This document shows positions 31,282-39,988 of a DNA stretch of 64,000 bases, piece by piece. The position numbers and the translations under genes were made by a program. Where the stretch lies: the NCBI RefSeq assembly GCF_030009775.1, contig NZ_JASCTH010000038.1, forward strand, positions 1 through 64,000. The letters are read 5' to 3'. This stretch comes from Actinoplanes sandaracinus (GTDB lineage: Bacteria; Actinomycetota; Actinomycetes; Mycobacteriales; Micromonosporaceae). The first letter of the stretch is position 1; the number at the start of each line of letters is the position of its first letter. Under the pieces are notes generated by a model. That model did not search any database, was not told the origin of the DNA, and saw nothing but the letters and a program-made list of their open reading frames with translations.

Positions 31282-33036
31282 TCAGCTGCAGTTCTTGCCC
31301 TTGTTGATGCAGGTGGCGATGCGTTGCATGGTCTGCGCGGAGTTGACGTTGATGAAGTCGTCGTGGTCGGAGAACGGGTTGTGGTTCTCCTCGGGGAAGG
31401 AGTCGAGGGCGTACTGGCCCTTGACCTGCACGTCGCGGGGAATGTCGTAGGAGATGGTGGTCCGCAGCTGCGGGATCGCCTGGAAGCCTTGCGGGCAGGC
31501 GCCGGTGGTCTTGTCGGCGAAGGCGACGTGGTTGCGGTGGTTGGCGCTGTCGATGTTCTTGCCGTCCCAGCAGCCGGGGAAGTCGTGCACCCGCTGGACC
31601 TGGCTGCCGGCCGGGCAGATGGGGTACTTGTCGGCGAGCCGGTCGGCGAAGCCGGAGCAGGTCCAACTGGCGCGGGCGTTGGCCGGGCCGCGGCTGGTGG
31701 GCTTGGCGTCGCCGGTGAGCGCCCGCAGGAACTTCGGCATCGGGACCACCTTGCTCACCGGGTTGCCGCGGTACTCGATCAGCACCTTCGCCGGGCGGAC
31801 GATGCCACCGGTGTTGCCGGGCAGCTCGAAGTCCGGGCCCTCCGGCGCGGGCAGCGCGGCGGGACTGGCGGGCGCGCTGGGAGCCGGGGACGCGGGGGCC
31901 TGGTTCAGGGTGCAGCCGGCGAGCGCCTCAAGACCCTGCGGGCGAGGAGCCTGCCTGGAGATCGCGATGGCCATCCGGTCGAGCACGGCGACGCGCTTGG
32001 CCTTCAGCGGGCCGAGGATGGCGTTGTCGACGAAGGCCGCGCCGCCCTGGCCGCGGGTGGTGACGAGACGTTCGTTGGCCTCGGAGATCTGCCGGTCGAG
32101 TTCGTCGAGGTTGCGGTTCACCTCGGCGACGGCCCGATCGGGTACGCCGGGCAGCCGGTCCCGGACGGTGGGGCACTTGATCCGCGGGTTCGCGGCCTGG
32201 CCGGCTGTGACGCTCGCGGCATGGGTGGCGCCGTGCATCGAGGCGTGCATGCCGTCGTAGCTGACGTCGCAGTCGACCAGAGAGACCATGCCGGGCTGGT
32301 TGCCGCCGGCGGCGGTGATCGTGGTGCCGATGCTGGTGATCAGGGTGGCGCGGCGGTCGCGCAGCGAGTCGAGGACCTGCTTGTTGAGGGCGGCGTCGAT
32401 ACGGCCGCGGCTGGCGGTCATCCGCTGGTTGGCGGCGGTCTCCAGGCGGTCCAGTTCGGTCAGGAGGCGGTCGATGCCGGTGCGGGTGCTGGTGGGGACG
32501 GCGGGCAGCCGGTCACGGACCGAGGGGCAGACGACCATCGGCTGGGTCTGGGCGAGGGCCTGCTGGACCTGGTTGCCACTGCGGACGGCCTTGTCGATGC
32601 GCACGACGGGCCAGAAGTAGGAAGACTTGTCGCCGTTGCGGCAGGTGGTGCCGGACGCGTCGAGATCGGCGTTGGAGGAGTCCGCGGTGATGGCCAGGTT
32701 GCCGACGAAGTCGTGGACGTGTTCGGCGCCGTTCTTGATCCCGGGCTGGGCCACCGGGTTGTCCGGGCTGAACTTGCCGTTGCCGTTGGTGCCGCAGTCC
32801 ACGGTGAACCGGCCCGTCGACGCGGCGGCGGCCGGCTTCGGCTCCCGTACGTTCGGCCGCACGTTCTGAATCGGCACGAACTGCGCCAGGTTGGTGGCCG
32901 CGTCCGCGGTGCCCTTGCCGCCGCTGGAGACGAAGGTGACGGTGAGCGCCCCGGTCGCCGCCAGGACCGCCGCGGCCATGGCGAGCCGGGCAGGCCGTGA
33001 CTCCACGAGCGGGGTCCAGGTCTTTCTGCGTTTCAT
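31282..33036 (-). CDS. Secreted DUF1996 protein with duplicated helical insertion
   Basis: A 584-residue exported protein. A signal or anchor helix (about 18-42) is followed by the first part of the DUF1996 domain (GAEHVHDFVGNLAI, CRNGDKSSYFWPVVR) and, after a large insertion, by its second part (PKFLRALTGDAKPTS, WTCSGFADRLADKYPICPAG, VHDFPGCWDGKNIDSANHRNH, FSDHDDFIN). The conserved His, Asp and Cys residues suggest a metal- or sugar-binding wall protein, as DUF1996 occurs with cellulose-binding domains in fungi and actinomycetes. The insertion (about 165-365) is two homologous helical units, each beginning with C-P-(S/T)-VRDRLP and ending with a cysteine. ATG 33036 has a strong AAGGAGAT site. 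Confidence 0.85.
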   Translation of the reverse strand: MKRRKTWTPLVESRPARLAMAAAVLAATGALTVTFVSSGGKGTADAATNLAQFVPIQNVRPNVREPKPAAAASTGRFTVDCGTNGNGKFSPDNPVAQPGIKNGAEHVHDFVGNLAITADSSNADLDASGTTCRNGDKSSYFWPVVRIDKAVRSGNQVQQALAQTQPMVVCPSVRDRLPAVPTSTRTGIDRLLTELDRLETAANQRMTASRGRIDAALNKQVLDSLRDRRATLITSIGTTITAAGGNQPGMVSLVDCDVSYDGMHASMHGATHAASVTAGQAANPRIKCPTVRDRLPGVPDRAVAEVNRNLDELDRQISEANERLVTTRGQGGAAFVDNAILGPLKAKRVAVLDRMAIAISRQAPRPQGLEALAGCTLNQAPASPAPSAPASPAALPAPEGPDFELPGNTGGIVRPAKVLIEYRGNPVSKVVPMPKFLRALTGDAKPTSRGPANARASWTCSGFADRLADKYPICPAGSQVQRVHDFPGCWDGKNIDSANHRNHVAFADKTTGACPQGFQAIPQLRTTISYDIPRDVQVKGQYALDSFPEENHNPFSDHDDFINVNSAQTMQRIATCINKGKNCS

Positions 33037-33163
33037 GGGGGATCTCCTTGAAGCTGTGACGGCCGGATCCGGTGATGTGTCGACGTGATCGGATACGGGC
33101 CCTCGGGCGGCGAACGGTCAACGTGAGCGGGGCACGTCATCGTTCGGTAAGAAGTGGCCGGGC

Positions 33164-34510
33164 CTACCAGATCGTCAGGAACAGGTGATTGATCGCCAGG
33201 GCCACCACGGCCTGGGCGGCGAGCCACGTGCGGCGGCCGGCCGGTGGGATCAGGGCCGCGCCGGTCATCAGCCATACGGCGAACGGCAGCCAGATGCGTT
33301 CGACCTCGGCTTTGCTGTAGCCCGACAGGTCGGCGGCGACGATCGCCGTCGCGGCGGCGAGTGTCAGCACCCAGGTGGCGTTGTCCGCACGCGGTCGCAC
33401 CGTGGCAAGGGTCCGCCAGCCGGCCGGCACCGCACGGCGGAGGATCACGGCCGCCGCGGGGCCGGCGGCGACGGCCATGAGCGCGAGGTTCGCCCAGACC
33501 CAATAGCCGTACGCACGATCGCTGGCGATGCCCTGGTAGTAGCGCTCGATGAGGAGGTGATAGCCGGTCGGCCAGAAGAAGCCGGCGGCCGTGAACGCGG
33601 CCACGACCGGCGCCGCCCCCACCAGCGCCCAGCCAGCGACGCGCCGGCGCGGCCCGGCCAGAACGACGACCGCCAGCGCGATCGGGGCCATCAGGACGAG
33701 CCCGTAGGAGAGGTAGCAGCCGAAGGCCAGCAGGGCGCCACCGGCGAGCGCGCCCACGGCACGTCCGCGGATGACGCCGTGCGCCAGCAGCGCGATTCCG
33801 GTGGCCGTCACACCGGTGAACAGTCCGTCGGCCGACACACCGAACCAGACCGCCCCCGGGAACAGCACCGCGAACGGCAGCACGGCGCGGGCCGCCTCGT
33901 CGGTGCCGAGCAGCCGCACGGTGTGCGGTACGGCGGCCCCGGCGAGCGCCGCCACCAGAATGCACAGCACACCGGCCCAGGCGCCGCCGCCGAGCCCGGC
34001 GCGGTCCAGCCAGACGAACACGAGCAGTGCGCCCGGCGGATGAGCCGACACGTGGGTGGCCCACGAGTCCGGCTGGAAGTCGAGGATCCGGGTGGTGAAC
34101 ACGCTCAACGTGGCGGGGATGTCGGTGATGCCGGGAACCTCGTGCAGGTACTCGTGCTCGGTGGTCAGCCGCTCGGTGATGCCACGCTGCCAGCCGTCGA
34201 TCAGGGCCAGCGAGAACGTCCACGCCGCAGCGGTGGCGTAGGACAGCGCGAGCAACGGCCGCCAGGACAGCTGGGCCGCCAGCGCGGGACCCCGCCAGCA
34301 CACCAGCACGGCTACCAGCAGGGCCGGCGGTGTGCCGGGACCGACGTGTGGCAGCCAGTGCGCGAACAGGGGCGCGGCCGGCGCGTGCACCGGGCGGCCC
34401 AGCATGTGCAGCACACCGCCGGTGACGGCGGCCGCCGCGAACAGGCCGCCCGCCATGGTGACGGCGATCAGGTCGGCGCGCGCCGGCCGGTGGCGCGTCT
34501 CGACGCTCAT
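33164..34510 (-). CDS. Polytopic membrane protein, probable GT-C-type glycosyltransferase
   Basis: A 448-residue protein with about eleven predicted helices. The first long loop contains TTEHEYLHEVPGITDI and DSWATHVSAHPPGALLVFVW, acidic and His-Pro loop features of polyprenyl-phosphate-dependent mannosyl- or arabinosyl-type transferases (GT-C fold). The family assignment is by general pattern only. Its ATG at 34510 overlaps the stop of the sugar epimerase gene by 4 bp, so it works with a sugar-nucleotide enzyme. Likely role: transfer of a modified sugar from a lipid carrier at the outer membrane face. Confidence 0.65.
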   Translation of the reverse strand: MSVETRHRPARADLIAVTMAGGLFAAAAVTGGVLHMLGRPVHAPAAPLFAHWLPHVGPGTPPALLVAVLVCWRGPALAAQLSWRPLLALSYATAAAWTFSLALIDGWQRGITERLTTEHEYLHEVPGITDIPATLSVFTTRILDFQPDSWATHVSAHPPGALLVFVWLDRAGLGGGAWAGVLCILVAALAGAAVPHTVRLLGTDEAARAVLPFAVLFPGAVWFGVSADGLFTGVTATGIALLAHGVIRGRAVGALAGGALLAFGCYLSYGLVLMAPIALAVVVLAGPRRRVAGWALVGAAPVVAAFTAAGFFWPTGYHLLIERYYQGIASDRAYGYWVWANLALMAVAAGPAAAVILRRAVPAGWRTLATVRPRADNATWVLTLAAATAIVAADLSGYSKAEVERIWLPFAVWLMTGAALIPPAGRRTWLAAQAVVALAINHLFLTIW

Positions 34511-35556
34511 CCGCGCAGCGGCGCGGAAGCGAACTCCGCGACCCCGTCGGCGAGGCCCACGGCGGCCCGGAACCCGAGTTCGGCCTCCGCCCGCGCCGGC
34601 GAGGCGACCACATGGCGCACGTCGCCCAGCCGGAACTCGCCGGTGACCACCGGAGACGGGCCGCCGGCGGCCCGCGCGAGCTCGCCGGCCATCTGAGCGA
34701 TGGTGGCCGGGCGGCCGGAGGCGATGTTGTACGCACGCCAGCCGGCCCGGTCGCCGGTCGCGTGCAGCGCGGCGAGGTTGGCCGCCGCCACGTCACGGAC
34801 GTGCACGAAGTCCCGGCGCTGGCCGCCGTCCTCGAACACGCGCGGCGCCCGCCCGGCCTCCAGCGCGGATCGGAAGATCGCCGCGACGCCGCTGTACGGC
34901 GTGTCGCGGGGCATGCCCGGTCCGTACACATTGTGGTAGCGCAGCGCCACGGTGGTGCCGCCGGTCTGCCGGGACCACGCGGCGGTGAGGTGCTCCTGGG
35001 CGACCTTGGTCGCGGCGTACACGCTCCGCGGGTCCAGCGGCGCCTCTTCGTCGACCAGGCCCGGCTCCAGCGGGGCGCCGCAGACGGTGCAGGCGGGCTC
35101 GAACCGGCCGGCGGCCAGGTCCGCCGTCGTCCGCGGCGCGGGGCGTGCCACACCGTGCCGGGGGCAGGTGTAGGCGCCTTCGCCGTAGACCACCATGGAG
35201 CTGGCCAGCACCAGCCGCCCGACGTCCGCCCGGGCCATCTCGGCGAGCAGCACGGCGGTGCCGAGGTCGTTGCAGCCGACGTACTCGGGCAGGTCGTCGA
35301 GATCCACCCCGAGTCCCACCATGGCGGCTTGGTGGATCACCACGTCGACGCCGGCCAGCACGCCCGCGACCCCCGGCCGGTCGCGCAGGTCGATGCGGCG
35401 CAGCGGGGCTCCCGCCACGGTGTCCGGCAGCGGCGCGCGGTGGGCGCCGGGATGGCCGCAGTCCACGACGGTCACCTGGTGACCGGCGCCGAGCAGGGCG
35501 GTTACGACATGGGTTCCGATGAAACCGGCTCCGCCGGTCACGAGTACGTGAGTCAC
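34507..35556 (-). CDS. NAD-dependent sugar epimerase/dehydratase (extended SDR)
   Basis: A 349-residue enzyme. Rossmann motif TGGAGFIGTHV, active-site SSM and YAATK (Ser, Tyr-x3-Lys) and substrate region GTAVLLAEMARADVGRLVLAS mark a UDP/dTDP-sugar epimerase or dehydratase. An insertion after the catalytic serine carries CPRHG and CTVCG, a possible zinc-binding pair seen in a subgroup of these enzymes. The GTG at 35556 (VTHVLVTGG) is chosen because the frame upstream is non-coding. It is translationally coupled to the membrane transferase downstream. Confidence 0.88.
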   Translation of the reverse strand: MTHVLVTGGAGFIGTHVVTALLGAGHQVTVVDCGHPGAHRAPLPDTVAGAPLRRIDLRDRPGVAGVLAGVDVVIHQAAMVGLGVDLDDLPEYVGCNDLGTAVLLAEMARADVGRLVLASSMVVYGEGAYTCPRHGVARPAPRTTADLAAGRFEPACTVCGAPLEPGLVDEEAPLDPRSVYAATKVAQEHLTAAWSRQTGGTTVALRYHNVYGPGMPRDTPYSGVAAIFRSALEAGRAPRVFEDGGQRRDFVHVRDVAAANLAALHATGDRAGWRAYNIASGRPATIAQMAGELARAAGGPSPVVTGEFRLGDVRHVVASPARAEAELGFRAAVGLADGVAEFASAPLRG

Positions 35557-35680
35557 GGCGCCGACGGTAGGGCCGCTACGAGGCGGCGGGCCCCGGCCGC
35601 GGTGAGCCGTCAGCGGTTCGTAAGACTTCGTCATCGCCACGTAAGGATTTCCGGGCCCGCCGCGACTTAGCGTCCGCAGC

Positions 35681-36340
35681 ATGACCGATGTGATTCTTCC
35701 CTGCCGGAACGAAGCGCCGGCCCTGCCCGCCCTCCTGGCCCGGATGCCGGCCGGTTACCGGCCGATCGTGGTGGACAACGGCTCGACAGACGGGTCCGCC
35801 ACGGTGGCCCGCGCCCATGGCGCCGAGGTGATCAGCGTGGCGGAGCCCGGGTACGGCGCGGCGGTGCACGCCGGCGTCCTGGCCGCCGACCCGGACGACG
35901 GGGTGGTGTGCGTGATGGACGCCGACGGCTCCTTCGACCCGGCCCAGCTCGTCCGGGTGGCCGCCCCCGTCCTCTCCGGCGTGGCGCGGCTCGGCACCGG
36001 CCGGCGACGCCCGGCCGCACGCGGGGTGTGGCCGCTGCACGCCCGGGCCGCCAACGCCGTCCTCGCCCATCGGCTGCGCCGAACGACCGGCCTGAACATC
36101 CACGACATCGGGCCGATCCGGGCCGCGCGCCGCGATGACCTGCTGTCGCTGGGGTTGCGTGACCGCCGCTTCGGCTATCCGCTGGAGCTGCTGATCGCCG
36201 CCGGCCGCGCCGGCTGGCGGGTGATCGAGGTCGACGTCGACTACCACCCGCGGGCGGCCGGCACCCGCTCCAAAGTGACCGGCACCCTGCTCGGCACCGC
36301 CCGCGCCGTCCGGGACATGAGCGCGGTGCTGGCCCGGTGA
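35681..36340 (+). CDS. Family 2 glycosyltransferase
   Basis: A 219-residue GT-A enzyme: nucleotide-binding start VILPCRNEAPALPALLARMP, VVDNGSTDGSA, and the metal-binding DAD in CVMDADGSFDP, with the acceptor-site region near FGYPLELLIAAGRAGW. It resembles the dolichyl/polyprenyl-phosphate glycosyltransferases without a membrane domain, and the TIGR04283-like transferases that pair with DUF2064 proteins. Its end overlaps the next gene as GTGA, opening a five-gene set with 4-bp overlaps. Confidence 0.9.
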   Translation: MTDVILPCRNEAPALPALLARMPAGYRPIVVDNGSTDGSATVARAHGAEVISVAEPGYGAAVHAGVLAADPDDGVVCVMDADGSFDPAQLVRVAAPVLSGVARLGTGRRRPAARGVWPLHARAANAVLAHRLRRTTGLNIHDIGPIRAARRDDLLSLGLRDRRFGYPLELLIAAGRAGWRVIEVDVDYHPRAAGTRSKVTGTLLGTARAVRDMSAVLAR

Positions 36341-36996
36341 GCGCGGCCCAGGTTCTGGTGATGGCCAAAGCGCCGATCCCCGGGCGGGTCAAGACCCGGC
36401 TCTGCCCGCCCTGCACCCCGGCTCAGGCCGCCCGGATCGCCGCCGCGGCCCTGGCCGACACCCTCGACACGATCACCACGGCCGCTGCCGGCGCCCGGAT
36501 CCTCGTCGTCGACGGCGACTACCCGGCCCCGCCGGGCTGGGCGGCGCTCCCGCAGCGCGGCGGCCCGCTCGGCGAGCGCCTCGCCAACGCGTTCGCGGAC
36601 GCCCGGACACCCGGCGCCGCCGCGGTCCTGGTCGGTATGGACACCCCGCAGCTGACCGCCGGGCACCTGGACGAGGCACTGGGGCTGCTCGGCACGGCAG
36701 GCGGCCCGGACGCGGCCCTCGGGCCGGCTGACGATGGCGGCTGGTGGGCGCTGGGCCTGCGCGACTCCGGCCATGCCGAACTCCTCCGTGCCATCCCCAC
36801 CTCCACGGCGACCACCGGGCGGCAGACCCTGACCGCCCTGTCCCGACGTGGTCTGCGAGTACACCTTCTGCCCCGGCTGCGTGACGTGGACACTGTGGCC
36901 GATGCGCGCGCGGTGGCCGCGATGTGCCCGGCGGACAGCCGTTTCGCCCGGGCCGTCGCCGCCGATGTGCCGTCGCCCGAAGCGGTTGCCCGGTGA
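36337..36996 (+). CDS. DUF2064 (TIGR04282-type) nucleotidyl/glycosyl-transferase-like protein
   Basis: A 219-residue protein with the start VLVMAKAPIPGRVKTRLCPP, the GT-A-like GMDTPQLTAGHLDEAL and ALGPADDGGWWALGL, all typical of DUF2064. Family members neighbour family 2 glycosyltransferases and are thought to be sugar or nucleotidyl transferases; the reaction is not established. GTG 36337 overlaps the previous stop and its own stop overlaps the methyltransferase start. Confidence 0.9.
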   Translation: MSAAQVLVMAKAPIPGRVKTRLCPPCTPAQAARIAAAALADTLDTITTAAAGARILVVDGDYPAPPGWAALPQRGGPLGERLANAFADARTPGAAAVLVGMDTPQLTAGHLDEALGLLGTAGGPDAALGPADDGGWWALGLRDSGHAELLRAIPTSTATTGRQTLTALSRRGLRVHLLPRLRDVDTVADARAVAAMCPADSRFARAVAADVPSPEAVAR

Positions 36997-37634
36997 GCGC
37001 CGTCGCGGTCTTCGACGCCGCCATCAACCGGGCCGCGGCGGGCATCCCCGCCGCGTTCACCGCCCGGCACGCGAGCGGCGGCGTGCTCCGGTTCGACCCG
37101 GTCGCCTGGTGCCAGGACGCCATCGCCGGAGACCCCGCGCTGCTCGAGCGCTGTACCGGCCCCACCCTCGACGTCGGCTGCGGTCCCGGGCGGCTCACCG
37201 GCGCGCTGACCGCCGACGGCCGGCCCGCCCTCGGCATCGACATCAGCGCCGCGGCGGTTCGCCTGGCCCGCAGCCGCGGCGCGGCCGCGCTGCAACGCGA
37301 CGTCTTCGACCCGGTGCCCGGGATCGGGCGCTGGCGGCATCTGCTTCTCGCCGACGGCAACATCGGCATCGGCGGAGATCCGCACCGGCTGCTGCGCCGG
37401 TGCCGCCGGCTCCTGGCCCCCGACGGGCTGCTGCACGCGGAGCTGGCGGCGCCCGGCACGCCCGCGTGGTCCGGGACGGCCACGGTGCAGACTCCCGGCG
37501 GGGCCGGCAATCCTCTGCGCTGGGCGTCGGTGCCGTTGGGCAACGTCGCCGCGCTGGCCGCCGCCTCGGCGATGAGCGTGCTCGACACCTGGACGGAGGC
37601 GGACAGGTGGTTCGCCACCCTGACGCCGCGGTGA
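36993..37634 (+). CDS. Class I SAM-dependent methyltransferase
   Basis: A 213-residue methyltransferase with SAM motif I LDVGCGPGRLTGAL, motif II acidic residue in LGIDISAAAV, and post-II HLLLADGNIGIGGDP. The C-terminal part ends with WTEADRWFATLTPR. The substrate is unknown; its position between DUF2064 and the molybdopterin oxidoreductase, with 4-bp overlaps on both sides, says it belongs to the same pathway. GTG 36993 is fixed by that overlap. Confidence 0.88.
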   Translation: MSAVAVFDAAINRAAAGIPAAFTARHASGGVLRFDPVAWCQDAIAGDPALLERCTGPTLDVGCGPGRLTGALTADGRPALGIDISAAAVRLARSRGAAALQRDVFDPVPGIGRWRHLLLADGNIGIGGDPHRLLRRCRRLLAPDGLLHAELAAPGTPAWSGTATVQTPGGAGNPLRWASVPLGNVAALAAASAMSVLDTWTEADRWFATLTPR

Positions 37635-38824
37635 CCGGCCGGTCAGCGGTTCTCCGGCGGATCGCCCGCTGGTTGCAGGCGCCCCCGCGCCGAGGACCGA
37701 TGCGCCCCGGAGCGTTCCCCTCGCGATCGCGGTCAGCCCGGCTCACCAGCCAACTCGGCCTGGCGCTCGGCGCCACGTTCGCCGTCTGCTTCCTCACCGG
37801 CCTGCTCAGTCACGTGATCCAGCACCCACCGACGTGGTTCCGGTGGCCTTCTCGACCGGTGACTCTCTACCCCTTCACCCAAGGCGTCCACGTGGCGACA
37901 GGACTCGCCACGGTGCCGCTGCTCGGGGTCAAACTGTGGTCGGTCTATCCGCGTCTGTTCACGTGGCCGCCGTTCCGGTCAGTCACTCACGCCGCGGAAC
38001 GCGCGAGCGTCGCGGTGCTGGTCGCCGCGGCACTGTTCCAGGTGGTCAGCGGAATTCTGAACGTCTCCCGCTGGTATGCCCCGATGCCGTTCTACTTCCC
38101 GGCGGGCCACTACTGGGTCGCGTGGCTGGTGGTCGGCGCGATGCTGGTGCACATCGGCGTCCAGCTGCCGGCCGTCCGTGCCGCGCTCGCCCGCACCACC
38201 ACCGAGGCGGACCAGGACCGGCTGAGCCGGCGGAACCTGCTCGGCACCGCCGGGGCCGCGGCCGCGCTGATCACCCTGACCACGGTCGGCCAGACGTTCC
38301 GGCCGCTGTCCGGCCTCGCCGTGCTCGCGCCCCGCCTCCCCGATGTGGGACCGCAGGGTGTGCCGGTCAACACGACCGCGGCCGGCGCGGCCGTCGTGTC
38401 GCTGGTGACGGATCCGTCGTACCAGCTGGAGGTCGCCGGACCGGGCCGGCGCGTGAGCCTGGACCTCGCCGCCCTCAACGCCCTCCCCCAGCACACAGCG
38501 GAACTGCCGATCGCCTGCGTGGAAGGCTGGAGCGCGTCCGGACTGTGGACCGGCATACGGTTACGTGATCTGGTGGCGCTCGTCGGGGCCGACCCGGAAC
38601 GGGCCACCGTCCTGGTGGAATCGCTGCAGGCCGGCGGCCGGTACCGTGCCACCACCGTTGCGCCCGAGCACACCCGTGACCCGTTGACCCTGGTCGCGCT
38701 GCGGCTGGGCGGCGAACCCCTGCACCTGGATCACGGCTATCCGGCCCGGCTGATCGCCCCGAACCGGCCCGGCGTGCTGCAGACCAAGTGGATCGGCCGC
38801 ATCACCCTGCTGGAGTCACGATGA
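37631..38824 (+). CDS. Molybdopterin-dependent oxidoreductase with N-terminal membrane cytochrome-like domain
   Basis: A 397-residue fusion. The N-terminal half has four helices with histidines on them (SHVIQHPPTWF, QGVHVATGLA, PAGHYWVAWLVVGAMLVHIG), the look of a diheme cytochrome b561-type anchor. A twin-arginine-like SRRNLLGTAGAAAALITL leads into a sulfite-oxidase-fold molybdopterin domain with the Mo-ligand Cys in LPIACVEGWSASGLW and DHGYPARLIAPNRPG. It should oxidise or reduce a substrate outside the membrane and pass electrons through the haem domain. GTG 37631 overlaps the previous stop; its own stop overlaps the next start. Confidence 0.87.
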   Translation: MTGRSAVLRRIARWLQAPPRRGPMRPGAFPSRSRSARLTSQLGLALGATFAVCFLTGLLSHVIQHPPTWFRWPSRPVTLYPFTQGVHVATGLATVPLLGVKLWSVYPRLFTWPPFRSVTHAAERASVAVLVAAALFQVVSGILNVSRWYAPMPFYFPAGHYWVAWLVVGAMLVHIGVQLPAVRAALARTTTEADQDRLSRRNLLGTAGAAAALITLTTVGQTFRPLSGLAVLAPRLPDVGPQGVPVNTTAAGAAVVSLVTDPSYQLEVAGPGRRVSLDLAALNALPQHTAELPIACVEGWSASGLWTGIRLRDLVALVGADPERATVLVESLQAGGRYRATTVAPEHTRDPLTLVALRLGGEPLHLDHGYPARLIAPNRPGVLQTKWIGRITLLESR

Positions 38825-39252
38825 GGGCGCGCGGGGCGCTGGTCGTCGCCGGCATTCTGATCATGGGGTACGCCGCCGCCGGCGCCCTCACCGATCCCGA
38901 TCTCGCGCCGGCCGGTGTGCTGCTCTTCCTCGCCGGTGTGCTGATCGGCCACGACATCATCGTGATGCCGGCCGTCCTGGCGGTGGGGGCGGTGATCGCC
39001 CGCTACGTCCCGTCGCGCCGCCGTCCGGCCGTGATCGCCGCGACCGTCAGCGCCGCCGCGCTCATCTTCGTGGCGTTGCCGCTGGTCCTCGGTTTCGGGC
39101 GTCCGGCGGACAACCCGTCGGCGCTGCCGTCGCCGTACGGCCGGAATCTCGCCGTCGTCCTGCTCGTCATCGCCGCCGGGGCCGCTGTGCCGCCGCTTCG
39201 GCGGGCGACGGGCCGTAAGAGTTTCGAAAGGCCGGGGGATGAGGCTCGGTGA
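38821..39252 (+). CDS. Hypothetical four-helix membrane protein
   Basis: A 143-residue protein with four hydrophobic segments (ALVVAGILIMGYAAAGAL, AGVLLFLAGVLIGHD, PAVIAATVSAAALIFVALP, NLAVVLLVIAAGAAVP). No family function known. Its ATG overlaps the stop of the molybdopterin oxidoreductase gene, so it is probably an accessory or electron-transfer partner. It is last in the overlapping set before the two-component genes. Confidence 0.78.
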   Translation: MRARGALVVAGILIMGYAAAGALTDPDLAPAGVLLFLAGVLIGHDIIVMPAVLAVGAVIARYVPSRRRPAVIAATVSAAALIFVALPLVLGFGRPADNPSALPSPYGRNLAVVLLVIAAGAAVPPLRRATGRKSFERPGDEAR

Positions 39253-39277
39253 TGCGACGGTCAGTAGCGTGGCTGGG

Positions 39278-39988
39278 ATGGGACATCGGGTGTTGGTCGT
39301 CGACGACGACTCGACGGTCAGTGACGTCGTGCGCCGTTATCTGGAACAGGCCGGCTGCGAGGTCCTGCTGGCCGCCGACGGCGCCGGCGGCCTCGCGGCG
39401 ATCGGCGCCCACCGGCCCGACCTGGTCGTTCTCGACCTGATGATGCCCGGCATCGACGGCCTGGAGGTGTGCCGCCGGATCCGCCGGCAACTGCCCGACC
39501 TGCCGGTGATCATGCTCACCGCCCTCGGCGAGGAGGCCGACCGGGTCCTCGGGCTGGAGGTCGGCGCCGACGACTACGTGACCAAACCGTTCTCCCCCCG
39601 CGAGCTGGTCCTGCGGATCCAGTCGGTGCTGCGCCGCAGCGCCGGGCAGGCCGCGAACCACTCCCACCCCGCGCGTCTGCGCGACGGCGACCTGACCGTC
39701 GACACCGCACGCCGCATCGCCGAGCTGGCCGGGGCGCCGCTGTCGCTGACGGTCCGGGAGTTCGACCTGCTGGTCTTCCTGATGGCTCACCCCGGCCGCG
39801 CCTGGACGCGCGCCGACCTGCTGGACAAGGTCTGGGGATGGCAGTTCGGCGACCAGTCGACGGTCACCGTCCACGTCCGCCGGCTCCGCGAGAAGATCGA
39901 GAGCGATCCGGCCGAACCGGCCCGCATCCGCACCGTCTGGGGCGTCGGATACCGCTACGACCCACTCGACGACGGAGCCCGCCGGTGA
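39278..39988 (+). CDS. OmpR-family response regulator
   Basis: A 236-residue regulator: receiver with DDD 9-11, phospho-acceptor D53 in VVLDLMMPGIDG, Lys in YVTKPFS; winged helix with LTVREFDLLVFLMAHPGRAW and VWGVGYRYDPL. ATG 39278 (MGHRVLVVDDD) is the domain start; the frame upstream is open but unsupported. It overlaps the following kinase gene as GTGA. Confidence 0.95.
   Translation: MGHRVLVVDDDSTVSDVVRRYLEQAGCEVLLAADGAGGLAAIGAHRPDLVVLDLMMPGIDGLEVCRRIRRQLPDLPVIMLTALGEEADRVLGLEVGADDYVTKPFSPRELVLRIQSVLRRSAGQAANHSHPARLRDGDLTVDTARRIAELAGAPLSLTVREFDLLVFLMAHPGRAWTRADLLDKVWGWQFGDQSTVTVHVRRLREKIESDPAEPARIRTVWGVGYRYDPLDDGARR

Noticed and set aside
36848..37630. Longer N-terminus for the molybdopterin oxidoreductase
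   Set aside because: The frame is open upstream but overlaps the DUF2064 and methyltransferase genes and is Arg-rich; the GTG at 37631 with the 4-bp overlap is a better start.
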